Source: Warburgia ugandensis (Eukaryota; Streptophyta; Magnoliopsida; Canellales; Canellaceae). From it: 64,000 nt of DNA. The notes beneath the pieces are model-generated. The model searched no databases, had not been told where the DNA came from, and saw nothing but the letters and a program-made list of their open reading frames with translations. The translations under genes were made by a program, and so were the position numbers. The stretch lies in NCBI GenBank assembly GCA_035236585.1, contig CP141138.1, positions 29,461,437 through 29,525,436 of the forward strand, in the 5' to 3' direction. Positions 32,901-45,822 of the stretch are shown piece after piece (the stretch's first letter is position 1; every line of letters starts with the position of its first letter).

Positions 32901-34141
32901 TGCAAAGAAAAATCATGCCTTCTTCACACTACTACACATGAGGCTTTAAAAGTCAATATAAAAAAATTGTTATTTCCATAGCCGACTTTGTAAATACTTT
33001 ATAAGTCATTTAATAGAACAAAATGACTTTAAAAGTTTTAGAATTTTAAAATCGTTTGAACCAAACAACTTTAAAAGTCCTTTCCTGCTTAAAAATTTTT
33101 CTTTGTGTTAAACTAAAGAAGTCATTTTTCTATTAAACAACTTTAAAAGTTGTACAAGTAAATACTTTGTTTTAATAAATTTTCATTCACTTTCGTTTTA
33201 TTTTTTTTACTATCTTCATCTATACACAAACTGAAGCTCATATATATATATATATATATATATAGGTTGATTCTCGTTGTGGGTGTACCAAATCCCAACT
33301 ATGAATTGGAATTATATTTATATACTCATGATCAATATCAATTTTTGAGTCTTGGTTAATATCTCTTTTGTTTGTCTCATATATTATATACATACATACA
33401 TATATATGTATGTATATATCTTTGAAGAATTTTTACATGGTACCTAGGCCTTTTTCATATTCTTGTATTTATTATGTACAGAATGAGTGATTCAACAATA
33501 GTTATCTTATTTTTTGTTATATCCTCTGTTCATGTTCTTCATCACAAGGGTGGCATGATGGCCTCCTCCTCTTGTCCTTATGTTTCTCTCTATCATATCT
33601 CCCTTCTTGCTTTCCATTTTGGACATTTTGACTGTTTGTGTTATGAAAAATTATGTAAGTAAACTAAAACCTCTTTTTATCATGCATGACTTTCTTCCTA
33701 CCAACTCTCCTTGTTTGCATTATATAAATCAAGTGGGTTTTGTCACAACAAATGATGGGGTTAAGAAGTGTGTTAGATCATCATGATTTGCACAAAAATT
33801 GTATGATTTCATTGCAAATAACTACTGCTTCTCTCTCTAACCCTCTCTACTAGAGAAAGGGAGAATATTATGATTTATGGTTCTTATCCAAAATTAGGGT
33901 TTGATGAAGAGAAATGTACCATCAAGTTAGCTAAGAAAGTTGCAGCTTAAAGCTTTATCCTCTCCCCCTAAAGTGGTGTCACCTGAATATTAGGGGCCAG
34001 ATTTTCATAAAATTACTTTAGATTAGCTCTTTGATCATGATCTTGTATTAATAAGATCTAATAAAATGTAAAATTTAATATATGTAATAAAAGGATGATA
34101 AATAAGGAGTTATTCGAAAAAATAGTCTGATTTCCTTGTTC

Positions 34142-34144
<3 letters not shown>

Positions 34145-34198
<54 letters not shown>
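34145..34198 (+). repeat. (TG)n microsatellite
   Basis: Twenty-seven TG units by count of the printed sequence, inside the CACTA element. The corresponding place in the duplicate at about 35,634-35,648 has only a short run, so it expanded after the duplication. Confidence 0.95.
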
Positions 34199-34200
<2 letters not shown>

Positions 34201-34673
34201 GAATACATAAGCCAACACTAACTATCATAAAAAAATTCATTTTATTGTGTATTTATGTAAGATAATGTAAAGTATTAATATAGAATATATATTTGAAGTG
34301 AAAAATATATTAGTTTTAAAAGTTGTTTGACAAAAAATATAGTAAAAACTATGACTTTTAAAGTCATTTACAAAAAGCAACTTTAAAACTCTACTTTTAA
34401 AGTCCTTTACAATAAATGACTTCAAAGTTTCTACTCTAAATTGTGGTTAGAAACTTTCCTTTTTGTAGTTAAGTTTATTTTTTGAATATATATGTCATAT
34501 TTTTCTTCTTTTTTCATTGTTAATTGAAAATTTTCAGATGTATGCATGCATGTAATTTAGTTATTTTAAATAATTATATTTCTTGTATACTTAGTGCTTG
34601 GTAAAATGCCTAACCTAATCTTTTCATGTCTAACAAGTCTTCACACACAAATTTGCTTCAATTTCTTAAGATA

Positions 34674-35048
34674 ATGGATAAATATGCATGTATGACTACA
34701 AAAAGAACATCAAAATAATATGAGGAGGGAATGAAAAGTTTCATAGAGTTCACACTTGAGGTAGGTTGTGATTGTAATCGCATGCGTTGTCCATGCTCAA
34801 AATATGAAAACTTGAAAATTGTAATTGTAGGGGTGTTGGAAAGGGTATATAGCCAAATGTTATATTGTAGAAGAAGTAGTGAAGTGTTTCACAAAGTACT
34901 TATCAAAAGTATATGCAATTGGAATCCCAAGAAAGAAACAATCGGTTGCATTTCATTATCCCAAGGTTGGGATTCGACTGCCCATCTCACTTTGAACAAG
35001 AAGAGGAGCAAAACTCCTTTTGTTCCACCACGATCGGAGGAGGGATGA
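34674..35048 (+). pseudogene. CACTA transposase N-terminus (transposase-associated domain)
   Basis: Reads from ATG at 34,674 through one stop to EEGMKSFIEFTLE, then a Cys-rich CDCNRMRCPCSKYENLK block at about 34,767-34,813. This is the transposase-associated zinc-finger-like domain (PF13963) found at the start of plant TNP2-type CACTA transposases. In-frame stop at 34,716-34,718. The sequence after about 34,850 no longer resembles the family and no catalytic transposase domain was found. Confidence 0.78.
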
Positions 35049-36399
35049 TGTAAGATCGAAGAAGACAGTATGCACTCTTAACTATTGCCAAAAAAATCAA
35101 TGAATTGAGCCTTGTCTAATGGTGATTATGGGTGAAAACTCAAGTTATAGGTAAGATCTATGAAAACCCAACTTTGGATTTGTACTTTTAGCTAGATCCA
35201 TACAGTTTCATGCTAGATTTAGGTTTTTTGTGATGATCTAATCATTGATCTCTTAATCTATCCATCCATTTCTTAAACCATGATTAGAAATAGTTAAATA
35301 CCTACCTAATATAGTTCAAATTTTTAGAGATTGTCGATCTAGGCTTGAAACCGATTGAACAATCTCAGTCATCCGATCAGTTATTATGGAAACAATATTG
35401 GTGATACCTGATCAATGAACAAATGTCACTAGAAAGTTCCTTGACCCAAAATTGATATAGAATGGATCAAAAAATTTTGATCCAGTGATGAAACAAATCA
35501 GATTAGTTCTATATTCATTATCTTATATTAATACGATCTAATAATATGTAACATTTAATATATGTAATAAAAGGATAATAAATGAGAAATTATTCTTAAA
35601 AATACTTTGATTTTCTTGTTCACATATTTGTTTATGTGTGTGTGTGTGCATGCCAAGAATGTATGAATCAACACTAACTATTATAAAAAATCAATTTTAT
35701 TGTGTATTTATGTAAAATAATGTAAAGTACTAAAATAAAAGATATTTGAAGTGAAAAATATATTATTTTTTAAAGTTGTTTGAAAAAGATGACTTTAAAA
35801 CAGTGTTTTTGTATGGCACGAAATGAAATTTTTTTTTTTTTTTGGCAAGAAATGACTTTAAAGTGTAGACCTCAATAAGGTCAGCTATAAAAATGATTAA
35901 TTTATTTTGGCATCTAGCAAAACAAGTATTTTATTATAGATGTGATAAGTGATTGTCAACTATTTTATCATCTTTTTCGAGGAACTTTTATAATGAAGAC
36001 AACCTAGGAGATACTGAAATAGATTACACTTGTGTTACCAAAATAATCCCATCAATCAAAATATTTGGTGAGAATGAGAATTATGAGCATGATAATGGTG
36101 AGGAGGGTGCTTGGGTTGAAAACAATATATGAGGGGAATATATTGATTGTATTAGTGAGTTGCAATAATTCAATATTTTTAATTAGCTCTTTTATCATGA
36201 GCTATATGGATTGAAGTGAGATGAATACTATATATGGGATATTGTATAAATTAAAGATTTATTTGAAAAGTAAATTCTTTTGCATATTCTTGCATTTATT
36301 ATATATAGAATGTGTAAATCAATGCTGACTATAATAAACAATGAATTTCATTGCATTTAAGTATGAGATTGTAAAGTGAAATATACATTAGATTTTAAT

Positions 36400-36670
36400 G
36401 TTTTTAAAAGTCATTTAAAAAATTGACCTAAAAAATCATAGCTTTTAAATTCATTTGAAAAAAAAAAAAGAAGAAGCAACTTTAGAAATGGTGATTTTTA
36501 AAGCCATTTGAAATACACTACTTTAAAATTTTTGTTTTTTAAAGTCATTTGAAAAAATGACTTTAAAGATTTCCATTTTAAAGTATTTTATATTAAAGGA
36601 TTTAAAAAAATCAACATTTTTAAAGTTGTTTGGTGACTTTAAAAATTATCGTTTTTAAAGTCGTTTGGAA
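36400..36670 (+). repeat. TTTAAAGTC hairpin array
   Basis: Repeated units of about 35-40 bp contain TTTAAAGTC and its complement GACTTTAAA. The clearest unit has 13-bp arms, TTTAAAGTCATTT (36,538-36,550) and AAATGACTTTAAA (36,555-36,567), around a 4-bp loop. Confidence 0.85.
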
Positions 36671-36680
36671 AAGATGATAA

Positions 36681-39600
36681 AATAGGGTTCTACGTGAAGA
36701 AAGTAGAGAAGAAAACCTAGAAGGGTAGAGTAGGACTTTTGCATGGAAGCCCTATAAGAGGAAAATCACAAAGGAAAGAAGGAATGATCTATTGGAAACC
36801 ATTGGGAAGGAGGAAGAGAAAACTATGGCTTTTTGCATGGAAGCCCCAGAAGAGAAAATAGAATAGGGGAGAAACTTTTTGCTGAAAATGTAGGAAGAAA
36901 AGGAGTTCTGCATGGGGAAACTAGAAAAAAATAATATATTTGGGTTTTGTTCATAAGAATTAGAGTGCGCAAGGAAAAAATATCATTTACAGGTAAGGGA
37001 AAAGTGGGATTTTACTTGTTTAGGTTTAATATTTTCCTTTTTCTTGAAATAGTAACCTTATAATAGTAGTTATGTTCCATTTTTGCTAGAAAACAGCAGT
37101 TAAATTTATTAGAATCATGATTTTACATAGAAGTATATTATTTTAAAATTTTAGGATTTTGTTTTGTATGTTAATAAGCTATTATTTTGGAACTTGAAAA
37201 TAGTAACTGAAAAAAGAAGAAGAGAATTACAAGTTATTAATTTGGGGATTTACAGGATTAGAATCATTTCATATAAATTTTTCTTGTGATTTGATTTCTG
37301 ATGTAGCCAATAATTATTATTCAGTAAAGTTTAGGTAACATGTATAGCTTTTATTCCACTAATCTTGATCTATTGATCTATATATTATACTATGATTTGA
37401 TTTTTATAGTTTCTTTACATTAAATTTAGTTTCCAATATAATTAGTAAACTATTTTCTAGATGTGATTTTATCTGTGATACAAAATCTTGAACTGTACTA
37501 TTGTTAAAAGAAAATTTTGTTTTAACATAGAAAATTTGTAATATAAGTGAATGGTATGTCCCTTTGTGAATGACATTAGTTGTAAATTTTAGATACCATC
37601 CTATGTTGATATGCAAAGTTCTAGGAGTTCTTTATGCTTACTAACCTATAGAATTAAACTATCAAACTTTCCATAATGAATAGCTCCATATGATGAAAAT
37701 TTTGTTAAGATCCAAGTTTCTTGTAGGTGTTTCTTTAACATTTGGTTATGCAATGGAAAGGTTATCTACTAAACAAACTAAATTGTTGTTTTACAATCCA
37801 GTTGTGATTGTAATGTTGTAGCCATCAAGCTTGTTTCAATCCCATCTAAGAACAGATCTACTAGTCACTTATGTCTTCTCATCATCTAGCAGTTCCTTAT
37901 GAGTTATAATTAGTGGTAGAGTCATAAATTCCTAAAAAAAAGAAAAAGAAATAGTACGAGACTTGGATCTTGGCTACTAAACCTAAATATGAAGATTTAA
38001 ACCACCAACCAAGGCCACCTCTCTCCTTGCAATGACCCCCACCCAAAGACCCCGCTCCCCTCTCTCCTTTCCTCTCTAAGCCTTCAGTGCATTCCTCCAA
38101 GGGTAATTGCTTCTCTCTAAGTGTTCCAAGCCTAGGCCAAGCTTAGTTCTTAGTTCCTCCATTAAAAGATTGGTTGTTATGCCTATTTTTGTTCTTCTTC
38201 TTGAACCTTTATTGTTGCTTAGTTCCATGTATAGGAATTTGTCGAATGCCTTTCCATTCCTTAGATCTTCTTGCTTGTTGATCCAAATATCCAAGGTTAT
38301 TTTACCTTAAAGTGACAACCAAGGAAAAGTCACCTTGAATCCATTGTTGGTTATACTCTTCATCACTTTGCTTAGGTTTTGTAATTATGCTTCCATTCCC
38401 ATGCTTCCTTTTTGAACTTATTCAATAGGTTTTTCTTACTGGTTCAGATGCAAGTTTCTTAGAGATTGGGATAGTGCTTAAGATGTTTTGGTAATTATTT
38501 TTGGGTTTACATGATGTAAGTATGGTGCACCTACTTCATGAATGGTGCACACCATCCTTGCACTTCTCCACTTGAATGAATGACAACTTGATGATTCTTA
38601 AGACTCTCTCTTGTTGATGGATGTTCCTTTTGGTTGTTTTCCATGTTTAGTTATTTACATATTCATAATTCACAGTTTATCATTGAAAAGCAAGATTTTT
38701 TAATTTAATCAAAAGCATCTTGATTCCATGCACACCACTCTGGGTGTCATGCGCATGGTTCTAAGGAGTTTTTAGTTGAAGTTGTGGAAGTTTGATACAT
38801 GGTTAGTAACATTAGATATTGAAGTGTTATTCTTTCATGCAACTTTAGGTCTTGTTTGAGTGATTGAACCTTAGATTACATAGACATTTAACATGTTCAC
38901 AATCTTAGGAATGTTTAACATGTTATTAGATCTTGTTCTTTTTAATTTAAAGTTAGTTCATTTTTGTCCATGCCCTTTCGTTATTGCCATTTACATATTT
39001 TTCATCATATTTGTTAGATTTCATAGCGAGGAAACACACTATAATCATGTGTCCAATCCTATGGTCATACACATGGTTCTAGATGCAGTTCCCTTAGATT
39101 TGTTGTTTAATGATGTCTCTTGAATTCATGGCTTGGTGAATGATTGGATTGTTGCTTAGTTTACATTGTAGTCTCCATTATTTTGTTGCATCATTTAGGA
39201 AATTTCCAATTTTCATGTTCTTGAAGTAATTAATTTAAGTAAGTTCTAAATTAAGAAGGTTTTAAACTTAAGAAAGTTTTATCCTTATAGGAAGTGTGTT
39301 TTTACGAAAGTTTTTAAGTTGGTTTATTTTAGCATTTTTACTTGTCTTGCATTTAACTTGAGTTCCTTTCTTAATTAGGACAAAAGTTCTCATTATCTTG
39401 GCAAGGCTAGATAATTTTAGTAAGGACCATGTCTCTTAACTGCTCTCTTCCAAGCCTCCATAGTTCCCTCTTGCTTGTATTCTTTGGTCGTTGCACTCGT
39501 AATTTATATGTTAATTAGTTCATTGATCTTGTTCCTTGCTTCAGTTTATATTTTTTTTTTTATAATGTTTATTGTTTATATTTCATGCACAAACATATCG

Positions 39601-40000
39601 ACAACTCCATGCGCAATAGTCCTAGGATTTGTGCATTCCATTTTAGACTGTTTAATGCAGTCTTTCTCTTATCCCTATGCACACCATACATGCATCATGC
39701 ACACTCCTCTTAAGATTACGTGCATGTTTTATTTGAATTGTTAGTCCATATTTAGTGGTTTCCCTTCATTGATAAGTTTGATTGCATGCTATGTTAGGTT
39801 TAGGTTGCATTGCTTAAAGTTATTACATCTTCAAAATGGCTTAGTTAGTTTCTAGGTTTAATTTTAGGAAAGTTTAATTTTAGACATATCTATACTTAGA
39901 AAGTTTCTATTTTCATGCATGTTTTATTTAATTTGTTGTTAGTTTGTTTGCCACCTATGTCTTGTCAATTTGTTTTCTTTAAAATGGATTAGATGTCCTT
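36681..40000. other. Uncharacterised stretch within the CACTA region
   Basis: About 3.3 kb. The start holds two copies of a TTTTGCATGGAAGCCC phrase (about 36,737 and 36,835). From about 38,500 to 39,750 the plus strand is T-rich with scattered phrases of the form CATGCACACCA and CATGGTTCTA (38,730, 39,060, 39,680), suggesting degenerate internal repeats. No gene is recognised. It may be intron or an inserted element. Confidence 0.35.
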
Positions 40001-40639
40001 TTTTTTTATCTCATTGTTCTAATATCATTATGTTTTTGTTTGTAGTAAAGATGGAACAAGAATAATATCAAAATGAAGAATATGGGAAAAATTAAGAGCA
40101 CAAACAAGGGACCAATATGAGCACTACTCAAAAGAAGTGGTAGAGGTCGATCAATAATGGAAAAAGGTTATCAAGAGAATTAAAGAAGATATCCAATACA
40201 ACAGTAGGGGAAGGAGATATGTGAGAATGCAGCCTCTTATAACAGTTTTCTCTGCTCCACAGTAAGAAGCTTGGTTCTTATCACAATTAATAATATGTAT
40301 CATATAATTTATAACATACCTTATTTTCAAATATAGTAATGTGCTATGTACTTTGCAAACTACCTTTGACATACCTGAGTAGAAGAAGATGCATGCTTTA
40401 TAGGAGTTGGTGAGCAACGGAGAAAATGGTAGAACTAACTTGTTTGAAATTACATAGCTCCATATGTCAATGATTTGTTGAAGTTGTACCCATTTCCTTC
40501 CATTTATTCTGATGTCAATACTAGGACATAGAATGCATTTGCATTGAACTACACATCTGTTGAATATGAGGGATGTGCAAAAATAATGTTTCATTTAATT
40601 AATTACATGTAACATCCTATTATTGCACTTGTTTTCGTA

Positions 40640-41457
40640 TGTATAAATGTGCAGGCAAGGAGTGCAAGAGGAAGAAAGGTGCATGAAAATAATATGTAGC
40701 ACTACCTATCTAGTTTGAGCTACACTTGTTTAGAAGAGCATGAAGTAAGCATATGTGATAATTTATTGCTTTCAAATTAATACTACTATAATTATATACA
40801 CTTTGTTCTCTAACTATAGTGTCTTGCTTGACACCATCCTCTAGAAGATGGTACCTTTGATGGGTTGTACTAGCCAAACGTTCTCGGATGAAACTATTGT
40901 ACAAATTTCTTCTCACATTATAAGTGGTTGCACCCATCTATCAATTTTATACAATTAATTAGACAACATGATCATGTATTTCTAATTAAATTTTGTAGGG
41001 ATTTCTTACCCAAGAAAGCACAAGTACAGGAATTCTAATCAACACTACTGCCAATGATGACATCCTGTATAGGGCTATATGCAATAAGAAGGACCACCCT
41101 AGTTGAGTTAAGTGCATGGGGCTTGGTATTGTTCTATCTAAATTCTTTGGTGAAAGTTTACCTATAGTTGAAGATGAGGAGCCCTACAATTAGTTGGTTG
41201 AAAAAATAAAAATGGATATATTTAGCCAGTTGCATGAAGGAAGTTTAATGATAGTTTCTCAATCCCCTACACATAATTCTAGCAATGCCCCTCCACATCC
41301 ATCAAATGTTAGTTGCAATTCTCCAACTAAAGAACTTCATGAAGGACAACCAACGCCCCTCAAAAAAGAAATTTCAGCCAGGGAGGTATATATATAGACA
41401 AAGCTGAAAATTTTTATTATGCTTATGCAATAATTCTCTATCTCAACCCTCTCTATT
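40640..41457 (+). pseudogene. Plant transposase-like exon (Ptta/En/Spm type)
   Basis: The plus frame at about 41,050-41,397 reads DDILYRAICNKKDHPS, a stop, VKCMGLGIVLSKFFGES and then a glutamine- and proline-rich tail. This resembles the block in CACTA accessory proteins (PF03004-like) where a DDxLxxALGxxEHPGRVRGxG motif is followed by a TPxxYFG motif. Earlier possible exons at 40,640-40,735 are short and unsure. Stops are present. The gene continues at 46,964 after the solo LTR insertion. Confidence 0.55.
41453..41457 (+). repeat. CTATT target duplication, left copy
   Basis: Exact match to 46,959-46,963, flanking the reverse solo LTR. Confidence 0.88.
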
Positions 41458-42675
41458 TGTGACAACTCGGGTTTTTAAAACACTTTTTCATGTTTATTTT
41501 TCACTCTCTTACCATATGTACATATTTTGTTTATAAAATATATTTCTACTAAATTAATCAATAAAAATTTATTTCTTGGAAACCGAACCCATCGAGTGGT
41601 TCACATACATAGTGCCTTATATTTATTTTATGTAATGGTCAAAGTTCATAGTCCAAATAACTAACTACACAATACAAGAATTTTACTAAGAGTATGTACC
41701 CTTGATCAGTAGTATAGTTGTTGTATTCTTCTGATGTCTCCATCCCTTCTTGTCTATCTGCATCTAAAATACTATAAACATTCAAATATTCACAATATCT
41801 CAGCAAGCTATGCTTGGTAGGGGATTTAAGAAGCATATGAAATTTAAAAACATGATTTGTAATCCAATAATTACTTGAAAATTTCAATATTCATATTCAT
41901 CATTTTCCATTTAAATAAAGTAATTCAAATTTCCATGAACCATACTTTGTATAGAAAATCCATCATGTAATCTCTCACATGAAATCTTATTGAGGAATAT
42001 ATTTATAGAAGATTTCAGGTGAGAGATTACATGATGGATTTGCAATACAAAGTATGGTTCATGGAAATTTGAATTACTTTATTTAAATGGAAAATGATGA
42101 ATATGGATATTGAAATTTTCAAGTAATTATTGGATTATAAATCATGTTTTTAAATTTCATATGCTTCTTAAATCCCCTATCAAGCATAGCTTGCTGACAT
42201 ACTGTAAATGTTTGAATGTTTACAGTATCTCAGATGCAGATAGACATGAAGGGATGGAGACATTAGGAGAATACAACAACTATACTACTGCTCAAGGGTA
42301 CATATTCTTATTAAAATTCTTGTATTGTCTAGTTAGTTATTTGGAGTGTGAACTTTGAACATTACATAAAATAAATATAAGGCACTGTATGTGAACCGCT
42401 AGATGGGTCATGTTTTCAAGAAATGAATTTTTATTGATTAATTTAGTAGAAAGTGACATCCAGGCTTTTAAAAATGAATTTCTATCTTCTAGTAAACTAT
42501 ATATATATATATGTATGTATATGTATAGTGTGAGCATGAAAGTGACATCTGGGTTTTTGGAAAAATGAATTTCAAAGAAAAATCTTCAACTATTTTTGTA
42601 TTTTAAAATTTAGAGGAGTGCCACCTTTTGAAAGTTAATTGGAAAAATTTTCATGAAAAACTCGAGGTGTCACAA
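41458..42675. repeat. Large imperfect palindrome
   Basis: Arms meet around a 20-bp spacer (41,989-42,008). The left arm 41,500-41,988 is the complement of 42,009 to about 42,440, seen also as matching reading frames at 41,639-41,887 (-) and 42,110-42,358 (+). The right arm is lengthened by a partial repeat and TA run at about 42,450-42,540 and ends in its own GGTGTCACA terminus near 42,674. Confidence 0.9.
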
Positions 42676-42786
42676 AGACCATACTAGGTCTAATAACCAC
42701 ATCCCTCACTATACTAGGATTCATAATCATACAGCCACTATTGGGAAATATCCCTTCATGGAAATATCAGTAGTAAGAGCATACTG

Positions 42787-42915
42787 TGCATCTCATCATG
42801 TCATCACATAAGGCATCTCATCATACCATCACATAGGGCATCTCATCATGCCAGGTATCTTATCATGCCATCACATAGGGCATCTCATTATGTCAGGCAT
42901 CTCATCATGCCATGT
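42787..42915 (+). repeat. Short tandem repeat, GGCATCTCATCATG type
   Basis: About six imperfect copies of a phrase CATCTCATCATG plus CCATCACATAGGG or a shorter linker. It is a minisatellite inside the solo LTR; irregular units and no unique spacers exclude CRISPR. Confidence 0.85.
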
Positions 42916-44514
42916 CATATGCACCATAGTGCAAAATATATAAAAGACTACTATGTTGCAATCTCAATCCATACCAGCGCACTTAGATGATTGCCTATAT
43001 AATCCAATGATACCACAATGGATATACATTGTGTCACTACCTATATGGGGAGACAGCACTTTCACAGTGGCAGTCTTGCCATAATTGCCCCCCTAACTTT
43101 TAGCTACTCTTTAGGCATGACATCCGTATATCATCATTAGTTTTGGAGAGTTAGTGGCCAAACCCTCACAACTCTCCTACAATAGCATCTCCAAGCCAAT
43201 GCTTGTCAAAAACAAAATCCATAGGCCTCCATGCCCATATGAAAAATAATGATAATACTAGCAGGCTATTTTCCTATCCATATATAAAATTTATAGTAAC
43301 ATTATCATCCTCATCAATTGGGTACTCATGTATTGAGGATATAATTTTACCATCTAAGTTCGTGGATAAATAGGAAATATAAATGATACCCATGTACCAA
43401 GCATGTAATTTCTCAATTTAAGCAAATAATATAATTCCAGATCATGCTTTTCTGAAAATGATCATATAATTCTAAACATAAGATCATCATATCATTCTAA
43501 TTAAATCATTAAACATCTTAAATAATTACAACCTACTAATTTATGAACATTCTACATGATGAATAATTTTAATTCTATAATTTTCATAATATTAAATATG
43601 ATCATGTTTAGAACATAGATCTTGCAATTTAAAAAAATGCATTCTTAAGGTTCCACCTACCTCAAAAGTGATAATTCTCAATACTTGGAATCATCAATGA
43701 TCACGATTGCCATATTAATTTGGGTATTTATCAATTTATATGTACATATAATGTCATTTTCTATCTCTTGATTATCATAATTTAGGATGATCTGGAATTT
43801 GTCTTTCTCTGACCACATTTATCCTCTTTCAAGATTTGTATGATTATCTCATTCTAATAATTGATTAACAATTAATGGTCTAGATTTCTTCGTATTTCTT
43901 AATCTTGAGTAATTTATCTTTTACAAATAGTTTCTCTTATATTATAACAGTTGATCTGTAAATTTGATGGTTGGATTAATTTCTAATCTGTCAAATTTAG
44001 GCTTTTGAACCATTCCTTAGTCATAATTCTTTATATTCATCTTATTGGGTCTTTGATAATCTTTAAAGATGATGATCTTGATCTATATGGATCTCTTTAC
44101 TTTGGATGCCTTTGATTTATGGTTTTTTATTAAAATCAACAGTTTAGATCTTCTAATTTCTAGTTTCCATTGATCTTAGTTTGATCTATAATCTATTTCA
44201 TCTTTCAAGGTTTGATCTATTAATCTTATATTTTGATCTACCTTTGATTATCCTTGATCATAATGATCTTACATTTGATCTTCCTTGATCATAGTCATCT
44301 TGCTTAAAGGCTTGTGTGATTATTAGATTCTAGTCTTTGATTTTCAATTTATGGTCTAGATCATTTGACTATGTTGTATTTTATGGTCTAAATACTATTT
44401 TTAATCTAAATGATGCACAGCCAATTGTAATATGTTGCTAATTGAGCAATGTCTTGATTATCTTTCCTTAATGCATAGATGGTAGCTTCTTAGACCTAAA
44501 TCTAAACATCTCCT

Positions 44515-44890
44515 CCTTGTTTATTTGACTACTGCTTACTAGTTGGATTATGCTCTAAAGTGGTTCATTCAATCCTCTTGTTATGAGGCATTTAGACCTC
44601 AACTAACATCAATGGAAGGCTTCGGAAAATCACTTGGATTTTAAGACACCCACTATAAACATAATGCTTAAAAGCCACTGGAGTGATAATAGATCGCGTC
44701 CTTCTAAAAGGGCCTTGTGAGCTTGATACCCCAAGTCTCTTTCTACTTGATTTTAAATTAATGTTAAAGGATTAGGATTACAACATACAAGAAAGTAGAT
44801 TGATTTCTAGGTGGGCCAAGGATATAGTGATGAAATCCAATCCTTATCTTATAAGGGTTCTTGTAGGGCCCTTACTAACATTAATCGCAG
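44515..44890 (+). repeat. Segment shared with the Athila leader
   Basis: Strong similarity to 58,645-59,005, from a TTTGACTACTGCTTA start through GAGGCATTTAGACCTCAAC and TCACTTGGATTTTAAGACAC to GCCCTTACTAA. In the other place it lies between gag and the 5' LTR of the Athila element. Confidence 0.85.
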
Positions 44891-45545
44891 TTCCACCATA
44901 AAGCTGAAAATATGCAATGTCAATTCACTTTAGATCAATCAGATCTTGGGTTTTTTACTATTTTCTAATTTACTTTCCAATTATTTCATACTATGCTAAA
45001 TCTAACTATTGATTAAGTCTAATTGTTTAATCTATAAATAGATCAAATGTAATTAATAAGATGTAACACTTTCAATGATCTTATTACATATCTAAAGTTT
45101 CTGTGTTGATCTAACAGTCAGATTTCATCTTGATCTCTTAGATCTAAGATTTTGATTCCAATAAATGGCTCAGATCATGATTTATCACATGTATAGAAGA
45201 TCTGACAAGTTGATTAGTCTTATCTCTTCACTATATCACTTATTCAATCATTTTAGATAATCTAATTATCTTTGATCTAGCTAATCTAAGACATTTTCAT
45301 GGTTTTGGATTTTGATTAATCTAAAAAGTTTTCAAATACTAAATTTTATCATTCAAGTAGATTCTTCTTATCAAGATGAATCTAGTGGATGTTTAAGATC
45401 TAAATTTGGGGTTAAATTGACTTTTGAATTGAAATTCTAAGGTTTTAGACATTTTTAACAGTCCTAATTTCATTATGGGTCAAAAATGCATCAAAACTCT
45501 ATTATCAAAATGCAAAAGAGTGGAACATCATTCCAAAATGGTCCA

Positions 45546-45822
45546 GTGCATCCTAGGCTCTAGAACGCATCGTGGTGCATTTCCATCATCGAGATGTTGC
45601 AGCGTCACAATTGCTTCCTGACTACGCTGCATACACAAGGCACTTGCAGGGACGCGCGGAGAGGGTGCATCTCCATTGTGCATCCTAGGCTCCAAATTGC
45701 ACCGTGGTGCATTTCCATCACCAGGACGCTGCAACTTCACGGTCACTTCTCAAATGCGTCGCACGTGCAGGGCACTCAAGGGGACACGCCGAGAGGGTGC
45801 ATCTACACTGTGCATCTTGGTA
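45546..45822 (+). repeat. GC-rich tandem repeat, about 132-bp period
   Basis: Two units starting GTGCATCCTAGGCTC at about 45,547 and 45,678, and a partial third at about 45,810. It is clearly richer in G and C than its surroundings. Open frames across it on both strands arise from the repeat and are not genes. Confidence 0.85.

Larger units (their letters stand above)
32927..36680 (+). mobile_element. CACTA (En/Spm) element, 5' terminal part
   Basis: Begins CACTACTACA at 32,927, the classical CACTA terminus, with TCA before it as a possible 3-bp duplication. Arrays of TTTAAAGTC-type repeats follow at about 32,945-33,160, 34,310-34,430, 35,770-35,870 and 36,400-36,670; these are the expected subterminal transposase-binding repeats. 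Stretches at 34,045-34,340, 35,510-35,790 and 36,280-36,420 are imperfect direct copies of each other, so the region is internally duplicated. The FYNED/YTCVTK module is at 35,940-36,130. The transposase-associated domain is at 34,674. A TG microsatellite is at 34,145-34,198. Confidence 0.68.

Noticed and set aside
34058-34240. Minus frame with a long Thr-His repeat
   Set aside because: It is only the (TG)n microsatellite read in translation.
38893-39744. Hydrophobic plus frames resembling membrane proteins
   Set aside because: T-rich sequence gives Leu/Phe/Ile-rich translations by composition alone; no gene structure is visible.
40151-40594. 147-codon minus frame
   Set aside because: It has no recognisable motif, unusual residue order for a protein and no supporting context.
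42787-42915. Regular short repeats that could suggest a CRISPR array
   Set aside because: Units are irregular and contiguous with no unique spacers, in a plant LTR.
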